Under the pieces are notes generated by a model, which saw nothing but the letters and a program-made list of their open reading frames with translations, was not told the DNA's origin and made no database searches. The translations under genes and the position numbers were made by a program. DNA of 64,000 nucleotides, taken from the NCBI GenBank assembly GCA_023391425.1, contig JAEWAX010000066.1, positions 3,642 to 67,641 on the forward strand. Reading direction: 5' to 3'. The stretch comes from Bacillota bacterium. Its GTDB lineage: Bacteria > Bacillota > Clostridia > Acetivibrionales > DSM-1351. Positions 63,801 to 64,000 of the stretch are shown here, piece after piece. The first letter of the stretch is position 1. Every line of letters starts with the position of its first letter.

Positions 63801-64000
63801 AATAAAAACAAATCAGGAAAATGCTCAGGCTAAGGAAAGTATTGTATATAGTGGTGTGTCGGTAGGATTGCCGGGAACTTTTAAAAAGGCTTTTGATGAT
63901 AATAACTTTGATTATTTATTTGAAGGCAGAAACTTTATTGAGATGCTTACCGATGAAGAAGCACAGAGCATTATGGACTTAAATATTACAAGACTTATAA
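60805..64000 (+). CDS. Type I polyketide/fatty acid synthase, N-terminal part (KS-AT-...)
   Basis: Open from GTG 60805 (GGAGGG upstream) to the window edge, 1,065 codons. The ketosynthase domain (~8-475) has a complete triad: C220 (DAACASS), H354 (EAHGTGT), H395 (SNIGHLRNA). The acyltransferase domain (~605-900) starts KIAFMFPGQGSQYPNM, has the nucleophile S698 in GHSLGE and a downstream VSHAFH; HAFH predicts malonyl-CoA. After a linker, at ~1015 another domain begins (IVYSGVSVGLPGTFKKAFDD), resembling a segment of large iterative PKS/PUFA-type synthases. The rest is outside the window. It is the core of the cluster that starts at 55815. Confidence 0.93.
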   Translation, partial: MNKYIYPSERVAVVAMSCLMPDAVNTGMLWENILNKKVSIKDIPDQILNKSVFYRPEVKGKTNKSDKTYTQISAIVDEFDFLALGRKYRIPPAVAAYLDNNQKATIYCVDQAIEQIKSSLPKEKTAVILSSGAPGAKFENVVRRTFFANVESYILNHPEVKNGNASQINRILEDVSKEILKDTQPITEDTATGYLQNITAGRIANIFDFQGPSYVIDAACASSLTAISTSISGLLNHEYDAVISGGAEVTLSEVGLVAFSGINALSPDSSYSFDSRANGFVMGLGGGIVVLKRLSDALRDGDHIYSVISGYACGSDGKGKFIAAPSEEGQVRVIQDACKMAGYSVDTIEMIEAHGTGTVVGDTVEVSSLKRAFSAMGAKKEKNCGLGSIKSNIGHLRNAAGVAGFIKATLALQNKTLPASANIQEINPKLQLDGSPFYVLSDNKKWIENPLHPRRVNVSAYGFGGANCHICLEEFRPEFVPKSYSLSNIQKAKNSEKGIMSMKVKEEAVLFSAPSIEDLQKAYDSLINNADASYFEKAVYENNLAVSCNNEWRIAITASTLEQLKEKWQLLNEYINGDKLKEAHSLTLKGIYFGRCQKVEPSKIAFMFPGQGSQYPNMLKELYETYPLVKSFYMQADALWRAKYNYSLLPLIFNEDEKQKEVLKDTKNTHPAMFVSNIGAYELLCEAGIKADYMIGHSLGEITSLYASGIVDLKCAINIIGERGFSFDSINEKERGSMVSVKEKAEDLANIIKDNGFKVSIANINSSEQTVVGGESQEVARFIQFLTEKGYKHTLLNVSHAFHTGIVSKAAETFYESIKGTTFNNPKCKVMACHLSDFYSESLNTSQELEKLLKDQMLSPVRFKASVLKLYEEGVRVFIEAGPSEVLTNLVKNILSDKDVKVININSRSKSSVEGFNKAIAELFTYGVDVASVPSNNILGLYNGETINIVDNADAEGVNSETYTFEAEAIQKPSQSQAEVFQNSISIVQDSMMPKEIAEIKTNQENAQAKESIVYSGVSVGLPGTFKKAFDDNNFDYLFEGRNFIEMLTDEEAQSIMDLNITRLI

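Overview
The window is low-GC, Gram-positive-like DNA. AGGAGG-type ribosome binding sites, SLH-anchored surface proteins, YesM/YesN and AgrC/AgrA-type two-component systems and many sugar-metabolism operons point to a member of the Clostridia. A saprophytic or gut carbohydrate-degrading clostridium would fit. The genus is inference; no rRNA or tRNA gene is visible.

1-1449: the 3' part of glmS, whose downstream region is the classical attTn7 site. 1450-22935: a complete Tn7-like transposon of 21,486 bp, bounded by 8-bp tips starting TGTT, TnsB-type repeat arrays and a perfect 5-bp target duplication (AGATG at 1445-1449 and 22936-22940), inserted 24 bp after the glmS stop as in Tn7. Its core is tnsA-tnsB-tnsC-tnsD (9604-16087), plus a second, divergent tnsD/tniQ (7493-9376). 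tnsC carries an in-frame TAA at codon 322. Cargo lies on both sides and looks like defence genes. On the left are a YaaC-like protein, a DUF3644 protein with a HEPN-type RHEIEH motif and a large SF1 helicase. On the right are an NA37/NdpA-like protein, a PD-(D/E)XK-like nuclease overlapping a partner gene, a cysteine-rich HTH protein, a one-TM coiled-coil protein and a RES-domain protein. No CRISPR array or cas gene is visible.

22936-24124: the rest of the glmS downstream region (probably its displaced terminator) and a decayed IS21-type istA. 24125-34326: a LytTR response regulator and GHKL sensor kinase, a 21-bp-spaced direct repeat that is a candidate operator, a small Cys-rich protein, and a 2,538-aa secreted surface protein (beta-solenoid, InlB/Listeria-type repeats, BspA-type LRRs, three SLH domains). 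34327-35048 holds gene debris.

35049-38880: a TIGR04076-like small protein, then a ketodeoxygluconate module (LacI-type regulator with its own promoter and operator, KDPG aldolase, KDG kinase) and an SLH-domain scrap. 38936-45329: an AraC regulator divergent from galE, a sugar nucleotidyltransferase, a NahK-like sugar kinase, a ROK-like protein and a cytoplasmic CBM9-like protein, together a sugar-phosphate salvage operon. 45624-47489: an exported metallo-beta-lactamase-fold protein and an esterase lipoprotein gene broken by an in-frame TAA. 47552-55507: YesM/YesN divergent from an ABC sugar importer (binding protein and two permeases, no ATPase), followed by a Gfo/Idh/MocA dehydrogenase and an amidohydrolase.

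55815-64000 (open at the window edge): a lipid/polyketide biosynthetic cluster. It holds two KASIII-like proteins, the first lacking the catalytic Cys and His, an acyl carrier protein, an acyl-AMP ligase, an alpha/beta hydrolase, and the first 1,065 codons of a type I PKS with KS, malonyl-type AT and the start of a further domain.

The most novel material is probably the cargo and dual-TnsD organisation of the Tn7-like element and the Cys-less KASIII pairing in the cluster at the right edge.
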